Positions 33,615-42,571 of a stretch of 64,000 nt of DNA are shown here, in pieces. Position numbers and translations under genes: made by a program. Source of the stretch: Streptomyces sp. B93 (GTDB lineage: Bacteria; Actinomycetota; Actinomycetes; Streptomycetales; Streptomycetaceae); the NCBI RefSeq assembly GCF_018070565.1, contig NZ_JAGPXL010000029.1:25182-89181 (forward strand), written 5' to 3'. Every line of letters begins with the position of its first letter. Within the stretch, counting starts at the first letter, position 1. A model generated the notes under the pieces. That model saw only the letters and a program-made list of their open reading frames with translations, made no database searches and was not told the DNA's origin.

Positions 33615-35357
33615 TTACTCCCCGAGCAGCCGCCGCACCCGCTCCTGCCCCACGGCCAACAGCAGCGTGGGCAGTCGCGGACCGGTGTCGCGGCCGACGA
33701 GCAGGTGGTACAGCAGCGCGAAGAACGACCGCTGGGCGGTCTTGATCTCCGGCGGCAGCTCCTTGGGCGTGGCGTCCGCGGAGAACCCGGCCTGCACCTT
33801 CGGCACCCCGTAGACGAGGTGGGTCAGCCCGTCCAGCGACCAGTGGTCGGCGAGCCCGTCGAGCAGCAGCCGCAGCGAACCCTGCGCCTGCTCGTCGAGC
33901 GACTTCAGCAGCTCGGCGTCGGGCTCGTCCCGCACGATGGTCCGCTGGTCGGCGGGGACCTGGGTGTTGATCCAGGCCTCGGCCTTGTCCAGCCGGGGCC
34001 GCACCTCGTCGAGCGAGCCGAGCGGCTGCTCCGGGTCCAGCTCGCTGAGGATGCGCAGCGCCTGGTCCGCGTGCCCGGCCGTGATGTCGGCGACGGACGC
34101 GAGCGTCCGGTACGGCATCGGGCGCGGGGTGCGCGGCAGCTCACCGGCGGCGGTGCGCACCGCGCGGGAGTGCGCGGCGACGTCGGCGGGCAGCGCCGAG
34201 CCGTCGGCGACCTTGCCGTCGAGCCGGTCCCACTCGTCGTAGAGCCGCTGGATCTCCTGGTCGAAGGCGACCTTGAAGGACTGGTTGGGGCGGCGGCGGG
34301 CGTACAGCCAGCGCAGCAGCTGCGGCTCCATGATCTTCAGCGCGTCGGCGGGGGTGGGCACGCCACCCTTCGACGACGACATCTTGGCCATCCCGCTGAT
34401 CCCCACGAAGGCGTACATGGGCCCGATGGGCTGCTGCCCCCCGAAGATCCCCACGATCTGCCCGCCGACCTGGAAGGACGACCCGGGCGAGGAGTGGTCG
34501 ACCCCGCTGGGCTCGAACACGACCCCTTCGTAGGCCCACCGCATGGGCCAGTCGACCTTCCAGACCAGCTTCCCGCGGTTGAACTCGTTCAGCCGGACGG
34601 TCTCGGAGAAGCCGCACGCCGTGCAGGCGTAGGTCAGCTCGGTGGTCTCGTCGTCGTAGCCGGTGACGGTGGTGAGGTCCTTCTCGCAGTTGCCGCAGTA
34701 CGGCTTGTACGGGAAGTACCCGGCGGCGCCGGAGCTGCCGTCGTCCTCACTCGCCGCGCCGGACCCCTCGGCGGCCTCCAGCTCGGCCTCGTCGACGGGC
34801 TTCTGCGAAGCCTTCTTCGCCGGGGCCTTCTTGGTCCGGTACTGGTCGAGGATGGCGTCGATGTCCCCCCGGTGCCGCATGGCGTGCAGGATCTGCTCGC
34901 GGTAGACACCCGAGGTGTACTGCTCGGTCTGGCTGATCCCGTCGAACTCCACACCCAGCTCGGCCAGCGACTCGACCATGGCGGCCTTGAAGTGCTCGGC
35001 CCAGTTCGGGTACGCGGACCCCTTGGGCGCGGGCACGGACGTCAGCGGCTTGCCGATGTGCTCGCTCCACGACTCGTCAACACCGGGCACCCCGGCGGGC
35101 ACCTTGCGGTACCGGTCGTAGTCGTCCCACGAGATGAGGTGCCGCACCTCACGCCCCCGCCGCCGGATCTCGTCGGCGACGAGGTGCGGGGTCATGACCT
35201 CGCGGAGGTTCCCCAGGTGGATGGGCCCGGAGGGCGACAGTCCGGACGCGACGACGACCGGTTTGCCCGGGGCCCGACGCTCCGACTCCGCAACGACCTC
35301 ATCCGCGAAACGGGAGACCCAGTCGGTGGTCTCGGTGCTCTGACCCACGATCGGCAC
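33615..35357 (-). CDS. lysS: Lysyl-tRNA synthetase, class I
   Basis: LysS charges tRNA-Lys. It is the class I (archaeal-type) enzyme rather than the usual bacterial class II one. The 580 residues contain the HIGH-type motif SGPIHLGNLRE near residue 50. They also contain two zinc-finger-like Cys pairs (YCGNCEKD and CTACGF) and the KMSKS equivalent KMSSSKGGVPTP. Class I LysRS occurs in some actinobacteria. ATG 35357 starts the gene, and the long divergent gap to argS contains repeats. It reads leftward, opposite to argS. Confidence 0.94.
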   Translation of the reverse strand: MPIVGQSTETTDWVSRFADEVVAESERRAPGKPVVVASGLSPSGPIHLGNLREVMTPHLVADEIRRRGREVRHLISWDDYDRYRKVPAGVPGVDESWSEHIGKPLTSVPAPKGSAYPNWAEHFKAAMVESLAELGVEFDGISQTEQYTSGVYREQILHAMRHRGDIDAILDQYRTKKAPAKKASQKPVDEAELEAAEGSGAASEDDGSSGAAGYFPYKPYCGNCEKDLTTVTGYDDETTELTYACTACGFSETVRLNEFNRGKLVWKVDWPMRWAYEGVVFEPSGVDHSSPGSSFQVGGQIVGIFGGQQPIGPMYAFVGISGMAKMSSSKGGVPTPADALKIMEPQLLRWLYARRRPNQSFKVAFDQEIQRLYDEWDRLDGKVADGSALPADVAAHSRAVRTAAGELPRTPRPMPYRTLASVADITAGHADQALRILSELDPEQPLGSLDEVRPRLDKAEAWINTQVPADQRTIVRDEPDAELLKSLDEQAQGSLRLLLDGLADHWSLDGLTHLVYGVPKVQAGFSADATPKELPPEIKTAQRSFFALLYHLLVGRDTGPRLPTLLLAVGQERVRRLLGE

Positions 35358-35483
35358 GTCCTCTTTTTTCCTGGAGTTTCCAAAACCCAGCCGCCAACCC
35401 CACGGCTGCCCACCTCATTCTCCCAGCTCCCCACGCAACAACGAAAACGCGTTACCGCACGACCGCGACCAGCAGCCCCGCGC

Positions 35484-35512
35484 AGCTGCGGGCAGTCGTG
35501 CCGCTGGGGCGG
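35484..35512. repeat. Partial copy of the intergenic GC repeat
   Basis: AGCTGCGGGCAGTCGTGCCG with the following CTGGGGCGG is identical to the start of the main copy at 35528-35605, so two copies stand in tandem here. Confidence 0.6.
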
Positions 35513-35527
35513 GGCCCACCCCCGCGT

Positions 35528-35605
35528 CCGCCGTAGCTGCGGGCAGTCGTGCCGCTGGGGCGGCACGGGTGGGCGCAGCGGCACCCCGCCAGCGCCGGGC
35601 AGCGC
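35528..35605. repeat. GC-rich intergenic repeat, copy A (78 bp)
   Basis: This 78-bp segment is identical to 63897-63974 and similar to 57152-57210. It contains a small palindromic stem, GTGCCGC-TGGG-GCGGCAC. It sits in the lysS/argS gap. Translations of its frames occur as shadow ORFs but it is not coding. The identical stretch far apart marks it as a dispersed repetitive element. Confidence 0.75.
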
Positions 35606-35712
35606 CACCCACCCCACAGCACCCCCACCCCCCGCACCCGGAAATTCCCTTTACCCCCCGTGGGATACTGACCACATCCACCCGCACCCACGAGGAGAAC
35701 GGCACCCACCCC

Positions 35713-37491
35713 ATGGCCCCGGTCACGTCCCTCACCGCCACCGTCCACCAGCACCTCGCCGCCGCCCTCACTTCCGCCCTCCCGGAAGCCGACGGAGTCG
35801 ACCCGCTGCTGCGACGTAGCGACCGGGCCGACTACCAGGCCAACGGCATCCTCGCGCTCGCGAAGAAGGCGAAGGCCAACCCCCGCGACCTCGCCGCCCA
35901 GGTCGTCACCCACGTCACCACCGGCGACGTGATCAAGGACATCGAGGTCTCCGGCCCCGGCTTCCTCAACATCACCGTCACCGACCGGGCGATCACGACC
36001 AACCTCGCCGCCCGCGCCGAGGACCCGGACGCCCGCCTCGGCGTGCCGACCACCGCGGCCCCCGGCACCACGGTCATCGACTACGCCCAGCCGAACGTGG
36101 CGAAGGAGATGCACGTGGGCCACCTCCGCTCGGCGGTGATCGGCGACGCGGTGGTCCAGCTCCTGGAGTTCACCGGCGAGAACGTGGTCCGCCGCCACCA
36201 CATCGGCGACTGGGGCACCCAGTTCGGCATGCTGATCCAGTACCTGGACGAGCACCCGCACGAACTGGACCACAAGGACACCGAGGACACCCAGGTCAGC
36301 GGCGAGGAGGCGATGTCCAACCTCGACCGCCTCTACAAGGCCGCCCGCAGGCTCTTCGACTCCGACGAGGAGTTCAAGACGCGGGCCCGCCGCCGGGTCG
36401 TCGACCTCCAGGCGGGCGACCCGCACACCCTCGCCATGTGGCAGAAGTTCGTCGACGAGTCGAAGATCTACTTCTTCTCCGTCTTCGAGAAGCTGGACAT
36501 GGACGTCCGCGACCCCGACATCGTCGGCGAGTCCGGCTACAACGACATGCTCGCCGAGACCTGCCGCCTGCTGGAGGAGTCCGGTGTGGCGGTCCGCTCG
36601 GAGGGCGCGCTGTGCGTGTTCTTCGACGACATCAAGGGCCCGGACGGCAACCCGGTCCCGCTGATCGTCCAGAAGTCGGACGGCGGCTACGGCTACGCGG
36701 CCACGGACCTCTCCGCGATCCGCGACCGGGTCTTCAACCTCAAGGCGAACAGCCTGATCTACGTCGTCGACGCCCGCCAGTCCCTGCACTTCAAGATGGT
36801 CTTCGAGACGGCGCGCAGGGCGGGCTGGCTGAACGAGGACGTGAAGGCGTACCAGCTCGCCTTCGGCACGGTCCTCGGCAAGGACGGCAAGCCGTTCAAG
36901 ACGCGTGAGGGCGAGACCGTACGCCTGGTGGACCTCCTCGACGAGGCGATCGAGCGGGCGACGGCGGTGGTCCGGGAGAAGGACACCCAGCACCAGCTCA
37001 CGGACGCGGAGATCGCTGACCGCGGCGCCCAGGTCGGCATCGGCGCCGTGAAGTACGCCGACCTGTCGACGTCGGCGAACCGCGACTACAAGTTCGACCT
37101 GGACCAGATGGTCTCGCTGAACGGCGACACGTCCGTCTACCTCCAGTACGCGTACGCCCGTATCCAGTCCATCCTCCGCAAGGCGGGCGAGGTACGCCCG
37201 GCCGCCCACCCGGACCTCGGCCTGCACGGGGCCGAGCGCGCCCTGGGCCTGCACATCGACGCGTTCGCGGAGACGGTCGCGGAGGCGGCGTCGGAGTACG
37301 CGCCCCACAAGATGGCGGCGTACCTGTACCAGCTCGCCTCGCTGTACACGACGTTCTACGACAAGTGCCCGGTGCTGAAGGCGGAGACCCCGGCCCAGGT
37401 GGAGAACCGCCTGTTCCTCTGCGACATCACGGCCCGCACCCTCCACCAGGGCATGGCCCTCCTGGGCATCCGCACCCCGGAACGCCTCTGA
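35713..37491 (+). CDS. argS: Arginyl-tRNA synthetase
   Basis: ArgS charges tRNA-Arg. The 592-residue enzyme has the N-terminal Add-1 domain (from MAPVTSLTATV), the HIGH-type motif NVAKEMHVGHLRSAVIGD near residue 130 and an ATP-site region with GGYGYAATDLSAI. In place of a strict KMSKS it has KPFKTREGETV, as is common in this family. The C-terminal anticodon-binding helical part runs to the TPERL end. ATG 35713 has GAGGAG about 15 nt upstream, so the spacing is long and the exact start is a little uncertain. Confidence 0.95.
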   Translation: MAPVTSLTATVHQHLAAALTSALPEADGVDPLLRRSDRADYQANGILALAKKAKANPRDLAAQVVTHVTTGDVIKDIEVSGPGFLNITVTDRAITTNLAARAEDPDARLGVPTTAAPGTTVIDYAQPNVAKEMHVGHLRSAVIGDAVVQLLEFTGENVVRRHHIGDWGTQFGMLIQYLDEHPHELDHKDTEDTQVSGEEAMSNLDRLYKAARRLFDSDEEFKTRARRRVVDLQAGDPHTLAMWQKFVDESKIYFFSVFEKLDMDVRDPDIVGESGYNDMLAETCRLLEESGVAVRSEGALCVFFDDIKGPDGNPVPLIVQKSDGGYGYAATDLSAIRDRVFNLKANSLIYVVDARQSLHFKMVFETARRAGWLNEDVKAYQLAFGTVLGKDGKPFKTREGETVRLVDLLDEAIERATAVVREKDTQHQLTDAEIADRGAQVGIGAVKYADLSTSANRDYKFDLDQMVSLNGDTSVYLQYAYARIQSILRKAGEVRPAAHPDLGLHGAERALGLHIDAFAETVAEAASEYAPHKMAAYLYQLASLYTTFYDKCPVLKAETPAQVENRLFLCDITARTLHQGMALLGIRTPERL

Positions 37492-37527
37492 CGCAGCTGC
37501 GGCCGGAGGTCACCGGGGCCCGCGGGG

Positions 37528-39012
37528 TCACCCGGTCTTCCGGCCGCCGCCCCAGCCCAGCAACCCACGGGTCCGGCGCCGCAGCGCGGGACCGATGCGT
37601 ACCATCGCGCGCTTCTCGACGCCGCTGACCCGGCGTTCCAGCGCGGCGAGCCGCTCGCGGGTGTCGGTCAGCTCCTGCCGGGCGGTGTCGAGGCGGCGCG
37701 CGGTCTCGGTGGCGCGCTTCTCGGCGGCGGCCAGCTTGGCGCCGGTGGTGGCCAGCTTGGCGTCGGAGGCGGCGAGCCGCTCCCGCAGCCGGGCGATGCG
37801 GTACCGCATGTGGCCGTCGTCGGAGCCGTCCCACACCGGCATGGAGGGCGGCAGGTCCAGCGCGGCGAGGCGGGCGTCGAAGGCGGCGCCGCGGTCGCCG
37901 TGGGAGTAGGTGTTCTCCAGGTCGTTGCGGTCGAGGAAGGCGACGATCCGCTCGAAGCGCTCCCGGTGCCCCTTGCGCAGGGCGGAGAAGTCGGCGGTCT
38001 CGTACAGCTCACGGGGGTCGGTCTCGGCGGGCAGCCCGGCCAGCGAGCGGTACGGCAGGTCGAAGTACCGGCACAGTTCGAGGGTGCGCGAGTCGTGGCT
38101 GAGCAGGACCGCGGGCGTTCCGGCGAGCAGTGCGGCGATGTTGCCGTGCAGGCGGGTGCCGTAGGCGAAGTCGTAGGCGCGCAGTTCGTCGATCCAGGTC
38201 GCCGGGTCGAGCGGCATGCGCACCTTGTTCTCGCGCAGCAGGTCGTGGCTGAGCTGGAGCGGGAAGGCGTCCTCGCGGCCGGACTCGGGGGTGGTGTCGC
38301 CCCAGAGCAGCAGTTCGGCGTCGTCGAGGTTCTGCGCGTAGTAGGTGAGGTGCGGGTAGCGCTCCCACGCGTAGCGGGCGACGCCGGAGACGTCGCCGAC
38401 GGGTATCGCGTCCGGGGAGAGGTTGAGCGCGAGGCGGGAGGCCTCGGTCAGCTCGGCCTCGCGGGTCTCCGGGAAGGTGTCGCCGTACAGGAACATCGAC
38501 GGGCAGCCGATGATGTCGATCCGGTCGGCGGGGAACCCGAGGTCCTTCAGGTAGGAGGCGGTCAGCTCACCGCGGACGCCGATGGAGGCGGAGCGGTCGA
38601 GCACGGCCGAGACGAAACGCTTCGCCGAGGCCTCCATGGGCTTCAGCCACCCGGTGTCGTAGTCGTCGGGCGCCTGCGCCCCGACGCCGAGGACGACGAC
38701 CGGGATGGTGAGCTGCTCGATGAGCGTGGAGAGCCGGTCGAGCGAGGCGTGGAAACTGGGCCGGAAGGCGTTGGCGAGGGGGACGACGAAGACGTCGTAC
38801 CGCTCGTTGATCTCCGCGGCCCGCCGGGCGGACGGATCGGTGCGGATGCCGTTGGAGGTGACCTCCGTGTCCGGCGTCGACAGCATTTTGTGGGCGGAGT
38901 CGCTGAAGAGCAGGTTGCCCGTGTTCGTCCCGATCAGGTCCTGGTGGATGAACTCTGTCGGCGTGGCGACACGGAAGGGACTCTTCCCGGACCGGATCAG
39001 GATGCGTTTCAC
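37528..39012 (-). CDS. Polysaccharide pyruvyl transferase-like protein
   Basis: The 494-residue protein has the pyruvyl transferase/glycosyltransferase-like fold, with ERYDVFVVPLANAF, VVVLGVGAQAPDD and DFAYGTRLHGNIAALLAGTPAVLL (the R-L-H-G motif typical of this family). The last 90 residues form a coiled-coil-like helix (RLRERLAASDAKLATTGAKL) and a basic tail. GTG 39012 is the best start, with only a weak ribosome-binding site. It may modify a surface glycan. It follows the argS gene convergently, with no strong terminator between. Confidence 0.8.
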   Translation of the reverse strand: MKRILIRSGKSPFRVATPTEFIHQDLIGTNTGNLLFSDSAHKMLSTPDTEVTSNGIRTDPSARRAAEINERYDVFVVPLANAFRPSFHASLDRLSTLIEQLTIPVVVLGVGAQAPDDYDTGWLKPMEASAKRFVSAVLDRSASIGVRGELTASYLKDLGFPADRIDIIGCPSMFLYGDTFPETREAELTEASRLALNLSPDAIPVGDVSGVARYAWERYPHLTYYAQNLDDAELLLWGDTTPESGREDAFPLQLSHDLLRENKVRMPLDPATWIDELRAYDFAYGTRLHGNIAALLAGTPAVLLSHDSRTLELCRYFDLPYRSLAGLPAETDPRELYETADFSALRKGHRERFERIVAFLDRNDLENTYSHGDRGAAFDARLAALDLPPSMPVWDGSDDGHMRYRIARLRERLAASDAKLATTGAKLAAAEKRATETARRLDTARQELTDTRERLAALERRVSGVEKRAMVRIGPALRRRTRGLLGWGGGRKTG

Positions 39013-39044
39013 GGAGCGACACCCTACAGAACGGTAAAAGTTCA

Positions 39045-39082
39045 GTGAAGGATGGCGGCCCGGGAGGGCTGCCATCCTTCAC
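39045..39082. terminator. Hairpin between DUF805 and pyruvyl transferase genes
   Basis: GTGAAGGATGGC (39045-39056) and GCCATCCTTCAC (39071-39082) pair over 12 bp, with GGCCC and GGGCT extending the stem inside. It lies past the DUF805 stop on the minus strand and probably ends that gene. Confidence 0.72.
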
Positions 39083-39090
39083 CGACGACC

Positions 39091-39447
39091 TCAGGCCGCG
39101 ACCGGCGCTTCCTTCGGGTTGGGGCCGTACTGGTTCGCGCCCGGCTGGCTGTCCGAGCAGACGAAGACCAGCATGACGATGAAGCCGACCAGCGGGACGA
39201 GCCCGATGAGGATCCACCAGCCGGAGCGGCCGGTGTCGTGCAGGCGGCGCACGGAGACACCCAGGGACGGCAGCAGGAGCGCGATCGTCAGGAGCGCGGG
39301 CAGCCACACGGCGTCGATCGCGGCACCGACGGCGGCGAGGACGACGTAGAAGATCAGGTAGAAGAGCGCGAACATCCAGTACTCCTTGCGGCGCGCCCGG
39401 CCGCTGAATACCGCGTACTTCTTGATGACCTCGATGAACCAACTCAT
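39091..39447 (-). CDS. DUF805 membrane protein
   Basis: The 118-residue inner-membrane protein has about four hydrophobic segments. The family pattern is FSGRARRKEYWMFALFYLIF with a cytoplasmic Arg cluster, followed by RRLHDTGRSGWWILIGLVPLVG. DUF805 proteins are widespread and their function is unknown. ATG 39447 is preceded by GGGGGACGC. It is a single gene between hemB and the pyruvyl transferase gene, with gaps on both sides. Confidence 0.9.
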   Translation of the reverse strand: MSWFIEVIKKYAVFSGRARRKEYWMFALFYLIFYVVLAAVGAAIDAVWLPALLTIALLLPSLGVSVRRLHDTGRSGWWILIGLVPLVGFIVMLVFVCSDSQPGANQYGPNPKEAPVAA

Positions 39448-39774
39448 TGCGTCCCCCAGGGATCGACGTAAGACCACTCAGCCGATCCCCTAATGGATCA
39501 GGCCAGACGCAGAACTTAGAAAAGCTGACGAGAACCCGTCAATACGGTTGATCCGCACTGCTCAGCACACCGACACAGGCCCTGACCCCTCCGCGAGGCA
39601 CTCTCCGAGCGGCGATTCTCGGACAGATCCCCCGGCCGGCACCGTCACCGTCCCGGTCGGCCACCGGGCGTTCCCCGGACCGAATCCGGTCCGTTGCCGA
39701 ACTGAATGCCGACCGAGTCCGCCCAGTGGCCGAACCGAGGCCGCAGCGAGCCCGATCCGTTGTCTCCGCCGCCC
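39448..39774. other. 327-bp gap between DUF805 and hemB
   Basis: I see no gene, RNA or repeat here. It must hold the DUF805 promoter, and the A+T-richer stretch near 39490-39560 is the likely place. A hairpin for the hemB 3' end was not identified. Confidence 0.5.
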
Positions 39775-40770
39775 TCAGCGCAGCAACCGCGCCGCCTCGA
39801 CGGCCCAGTACGTCAGGATGTTCCGCGCCCCGGCCCGCTTGATCCCGGTCAGCGTCTCCAGGATCGCCCGCTCCCGGTCGACCCAGCCCTTCTCCGCCGC
39901 GGCCTCGACCATCGAGTACTCACCGGAGATCTGGTACGCGGCCACCGGCACGTCCACCGCGTCCGCGACCCGCGCCAGGATGTCGAGGTAGGGCCCGGCG
40001 GGCTTCACCATCACCATGTCGGCCCCCTCCTCCAGGTCGAGGGCCAACTCCCGCATCGACTCCCGGAAGTTGGCGGGGTCCTGCTGGTAGGTCTTGCGGT
40101 CACCCTTCAGCGACGACCCGACGGCCTCCCGGAAGGGCCCGTAGAAGGCGGACGAGTACTTGGCGGTGTACGCCAGGATCGCGACGTCCTCCCGCCCGAT
40201 CTGGTCGAGCGCGTCCCGGACGACCCCGATCTGCCCGTCCATCATCCCGCTGGGCCCCACCACATGGGCCCCGGCGTCCGCCTGCACCTGCGCCATCTCG
40301 GCGTACCGCTCAAGGGTGGCGTCGTTGTCGACGCGCCCTTCCGCGTCGAGTACCCCGCAGTGCCCGTGATCGGTGGTCTCGTCGAGACAGAGGTCGGACA
40401 TGACGAGCAGGTCGTCCCCGACCTCGGCCCGCACATCCCGCAGGGCCACCTGGAGAATCCCGTCCGGATCGGTCCCCGGCGTCCCGGCCGCGTCCTTCTT
40501 CGCCTCCTCCGGCACCCCGAACAGCATGATCCCGGAGATCCCCGCCGCCACCGCCTCCGCGGCCGCCTTCTTCAGACTGTCGCGCGTGTGCTGCACGACC
40601 CCCGGCATCGCCTCGATCGGCACCGGCTCGCTGACGCCCTCGCGCACGAACGCGGGCAGGATGAAATCGGCCGGGTGCAGCCGCGTCTCGGCGACCATGC
40701 GCCGCATCACGGGCGTGGTACGCAGCCGCCGGGGCCGCGTACCCGGAAAGGATCCGTACGTCGTCGTCAT
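39775..40770 (-). CDS. hemB: Delta-aminolevulinic acid dehydratase (porphobilinogen synthase)
   Basis: HemB condenses two 5-aminolevulinates to porphobilinogen, the next step after HemL. The 331-residue protein has the active-site lysines K204 (YTAKYSSAFYGPFR) and K256 (MVMVKPAGPYLDI). Its metal motif is DLCLDETTDHGHC (C128, D130, C138), where E. coli-type enzymes have a third Cys, so this is a mixed Cys/Asp site. ATG 40770 starts the gene. It is well separated from the hemACD operon by about 9.5 kb of accessory DNA. Regulation was not seen in the sequence. Confidence 0.95.
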   Translation of the reverse strand: MTTTYGSFPGTRPRRLRTTPVMRRMVAETRLHPADFILPAFVREGVSEPVPIEAMPGVVQHTRDSLKKAAAEAVAAGISGIMLFGVPEEAKKDAAGTPGTDPDGILQVALRDVRAEVGDDLLVMSDLCLDETTDHGHCGVLDAEGRVDNDATLERYAEMAQVQADAGAHVVGPSGMMDGQIGVVRDALDQIGREDVAILAYTAKYSSAFYGPFREAVGSSLKGDRKTYQQDPANFRESMRELALDLEEGADMVMVKPAGPYLDILARVADAVDVPVAAYQISGEYSMVEAAAEKGWVDRERAILETLTGIKRAGARNILTYWAVEAARLLR

Positions 40771-40869
40771 ACGACCAAGCTACGCCCGTCCGACCCCGGG
40801 GTTTGCCGACGCGGCGTCGGCCCCTCGCGCGGCTGCGAGGCCCCCGCGGATGATCTGCCACCACAGCCC

Positions 40870-41752
40870 TCAGGCCACGGCTGGTACGCCGGCAACCGGC
40901 AACCGCTCAGCACGGCAACTCCGACAGAGCCCTGGCTCGGGCGCCCGGAAGACCCGGTCGCAGCCGTCGCAGTCCTGGAAGGGATGCGGGCGGCTCCGCC
41001 CGACCTCGGGAGCCGGAAACACGGGCACGGCGGGCAGGGGCAGCGGCAGCGACTCCCGCAGCCGGTAGCCGACCAGCGCGGACGCGGACCGCAGCTCACC
41101 AGGCAGGTCCACGGTGAGCATCCGGTTGACGGTAGCGGCGCTGGCCCCACCGTCCAGCCACTCGGCGACAACGGGGGCCAGCCGCTCCACCTCCCGGCGG
41201 GAGAGCGTGAGCCGCTCGTCGGTACGGCGCAACCCGGCGAGCAGGGAGACGGCGCGCTCGTGGGAGGGCCCCCGCCGGGGTTCAGGTTCGGGCTCCGGAA
41301 GCGGAGCCGGTTCGCGTACGACCGGCCTCGGCGTCGGCGCCGGTACGACATCGGTGTCGTCGGCGACAGCATCGGCGACCGCTGGCTCCCCCGGGCCCAT
41401 GGTGGACGTACGTACGCGTCACCATCTGCCCCTCAGCCGTACGCTCCCGCACCCGCTCCAGATACCCGCACGCCTCCAACTCCCGCAGCGCGAAGGCGAT
41501 CCGGTCCCGCCCCTCGGGAAACCGCTCAGCGAGGGTGCGGATGTCGACCGGGGCGCTCTCGGGCAGCGACAGGATGTGGACGGCGAGCCCGATGGCAGTC
41601 ACGGACAGCTCGCGGTGCAGGGCGAGGTGGTTGCCGACGATCGTGTACCGGTTGGGGTGGTACGCACGGACGTGGGTGACACCGGACCGGGTGGCGGTGT
41701 GCCGAACGCCCTGCTTCGCACGCAGGGCAGCGTTAAGCTGCGTCTCAGCCAT
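40870..41752 (-). pseudogene. Helix-turn-helix domain gene split by a 1-nt frameshift
   Basis: Two overlapping frames make one protein. The N-terminal part from ATG 41752 (MAETQLNAALRAKQGVRHTA...) has a winged-helix region (GLAVHILSLPESAPVDIRTL, then ERFPEGRDRIAFALRELEACGYLERVRE). It joins near 41390 to the C-terminal frame (40870-41400), which holds a Cys-rich finger-like end (DCDGCDRVF, GLCRSCRAER). Removing one G from the G5 run at 41388-41392 (C5 on the plus strand) restores a single ORF. It may be a sequencing error, a pseudogene or two coupled genes. Confidence 0.7.
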
Positions 41753-41945
41753 GGGGAAGGTCCTTGCTTCCTCGTTGGTCAGGCCCTCGCACTGGGATGC
41801 CAGTCCCGGCGAGGGCCGATGCATGTCTGCGGTTGTCACGGCGAGCCTGCCCGCCCAATCCCCCAGCGCGCCAGCCAAGTTGGCCGGGTTCACCCGCGTG
41901 AGTGACGTCCGGGAGGTTTGGTTGGGTTGGGAGGGTTCTTTCCAG

Positions 41946-41964
41946 GGAGTTCTTAACTCCTTTT
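41946..41964 (+). other. Short hairpin with T-tract
   Basis: GGAGTT-CTT-AACTCC (41946-41960) is a 6-bp stem followed by TTTT in the rightward direction. It lies between the ATP-binding gene and the frameshifted HTH gene, both leftward, so a terminator role in that direction is unclear. Confidence 0.3.
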
Positions 41965-42018
41965 ACCGCCCGCACCCCCGACGACCGGCCCACCGAGTCC
42001 CGTATCCCCGGGCTCCGG

Positions 42019-42447
42019 TCAGGCCCGGAGCCCGACCTCCGCCCACACGGTCTTGCACGGCACGGGCCCGACCCGTACGCCCCACCGGTCGGCCAGTTCC
42101 TCGACCATCGCCAGCCCGTACCCGGACTCGGCAGGTACATCACCGCTGGGTGCTCCGGAGGGCAACCGATCACCACGAGGATCGGTGACCTCGATCCGGA
42201 GAACGCCAGACCCAGCGACGGAGAGCGTGAGCCGAAAGCTCCGCCCGGGAACCCGCCCGTGCAGCACGGCGTTCGCCGCAAGCTCGGCCACCAGCAACCG
42301 CGCCGGATCCAGCGGCACCCCCCACTCACTCAGTTGCTGAACGGCGAGCAGCCGGGCGAGACGGGCACCTCGGCGGGTGGCGGAGAGCGGCACGGTGAAC
42401 CGGCGCACGGCGGGTGCGGCGGAGGGCAGGAGAGTTTGCTGATTCAC
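42019..42447 (-). CDS. ATP-binding protein (HATPase_c, anti-sigma/RsbW-like)
   Basis: The 142-residue protein has the GHKL ATPase fold, with LLVAELAANAVLHG (N box) near residue 55 and ESGYGLAMVEELADRWGV (G box) near residue 110. It lacks histidine kinase parts. Such small ATPases are common in Streptomyces next to XRE/DUF397 pairs. A role in partner-switching is inferred. GTG 42447 is the likely start, with a weak GGGTGA site. It is divergent from the XRE gene. Confidence 0.85.
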   Translation of the reverse strand: MNQQTLLPSAAPAVRRFTVPLSATRRGARLARLLAVQQLSEWGVPLDPARLLVAELAANAVLHGRVPGRSFRLTLSVAGSGVLRIEVTDPRGDRLPSGAPSGDVPAESGYGLAMVEELADRWGVRVGPVPCKTVWAEVGLRA

Positions 42448-42571
42448 GTCACCCAGCGTGTTCACGCATGCGTAGCCTGTGAAGACGGACAGCCCGTGCG
42501 GCCGTTGGCCGTCCGCCTGGCGTCCGGTCCCGTCCGGGCGGTACGGGACGACCGAGGAAGAGGTGGCGAAC

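Larger units (their letters stand above)
35358..35712. other. Divergent lysS/argS intergenic region with repeats
   Basis: This gap holds the divergent promoters of lysS and argS and two copies of a GC-rich repeat (35484-35512 and 35528-35605, listed separately). The segment 35340-35460 is more A+T-rich and includes the stretch CCTCTTTTTTCCTGG near 35360. No T-box or tRNA gene was found. Confidence 0.6.

Noticed and set aside
35452..37446. Long leftward frame (664 residues) opposite argS
   Set aside because: It is antisense to a clear ArgS, has no start signal and is of biased composition, as expected in high-G+C DNA.
42479..42571. Longer start for the XRE regulator
   Set aside because: Upstream in-frame codons lack a ribosome-binding site, while GTG 42572 has a well-spaced GAGG.
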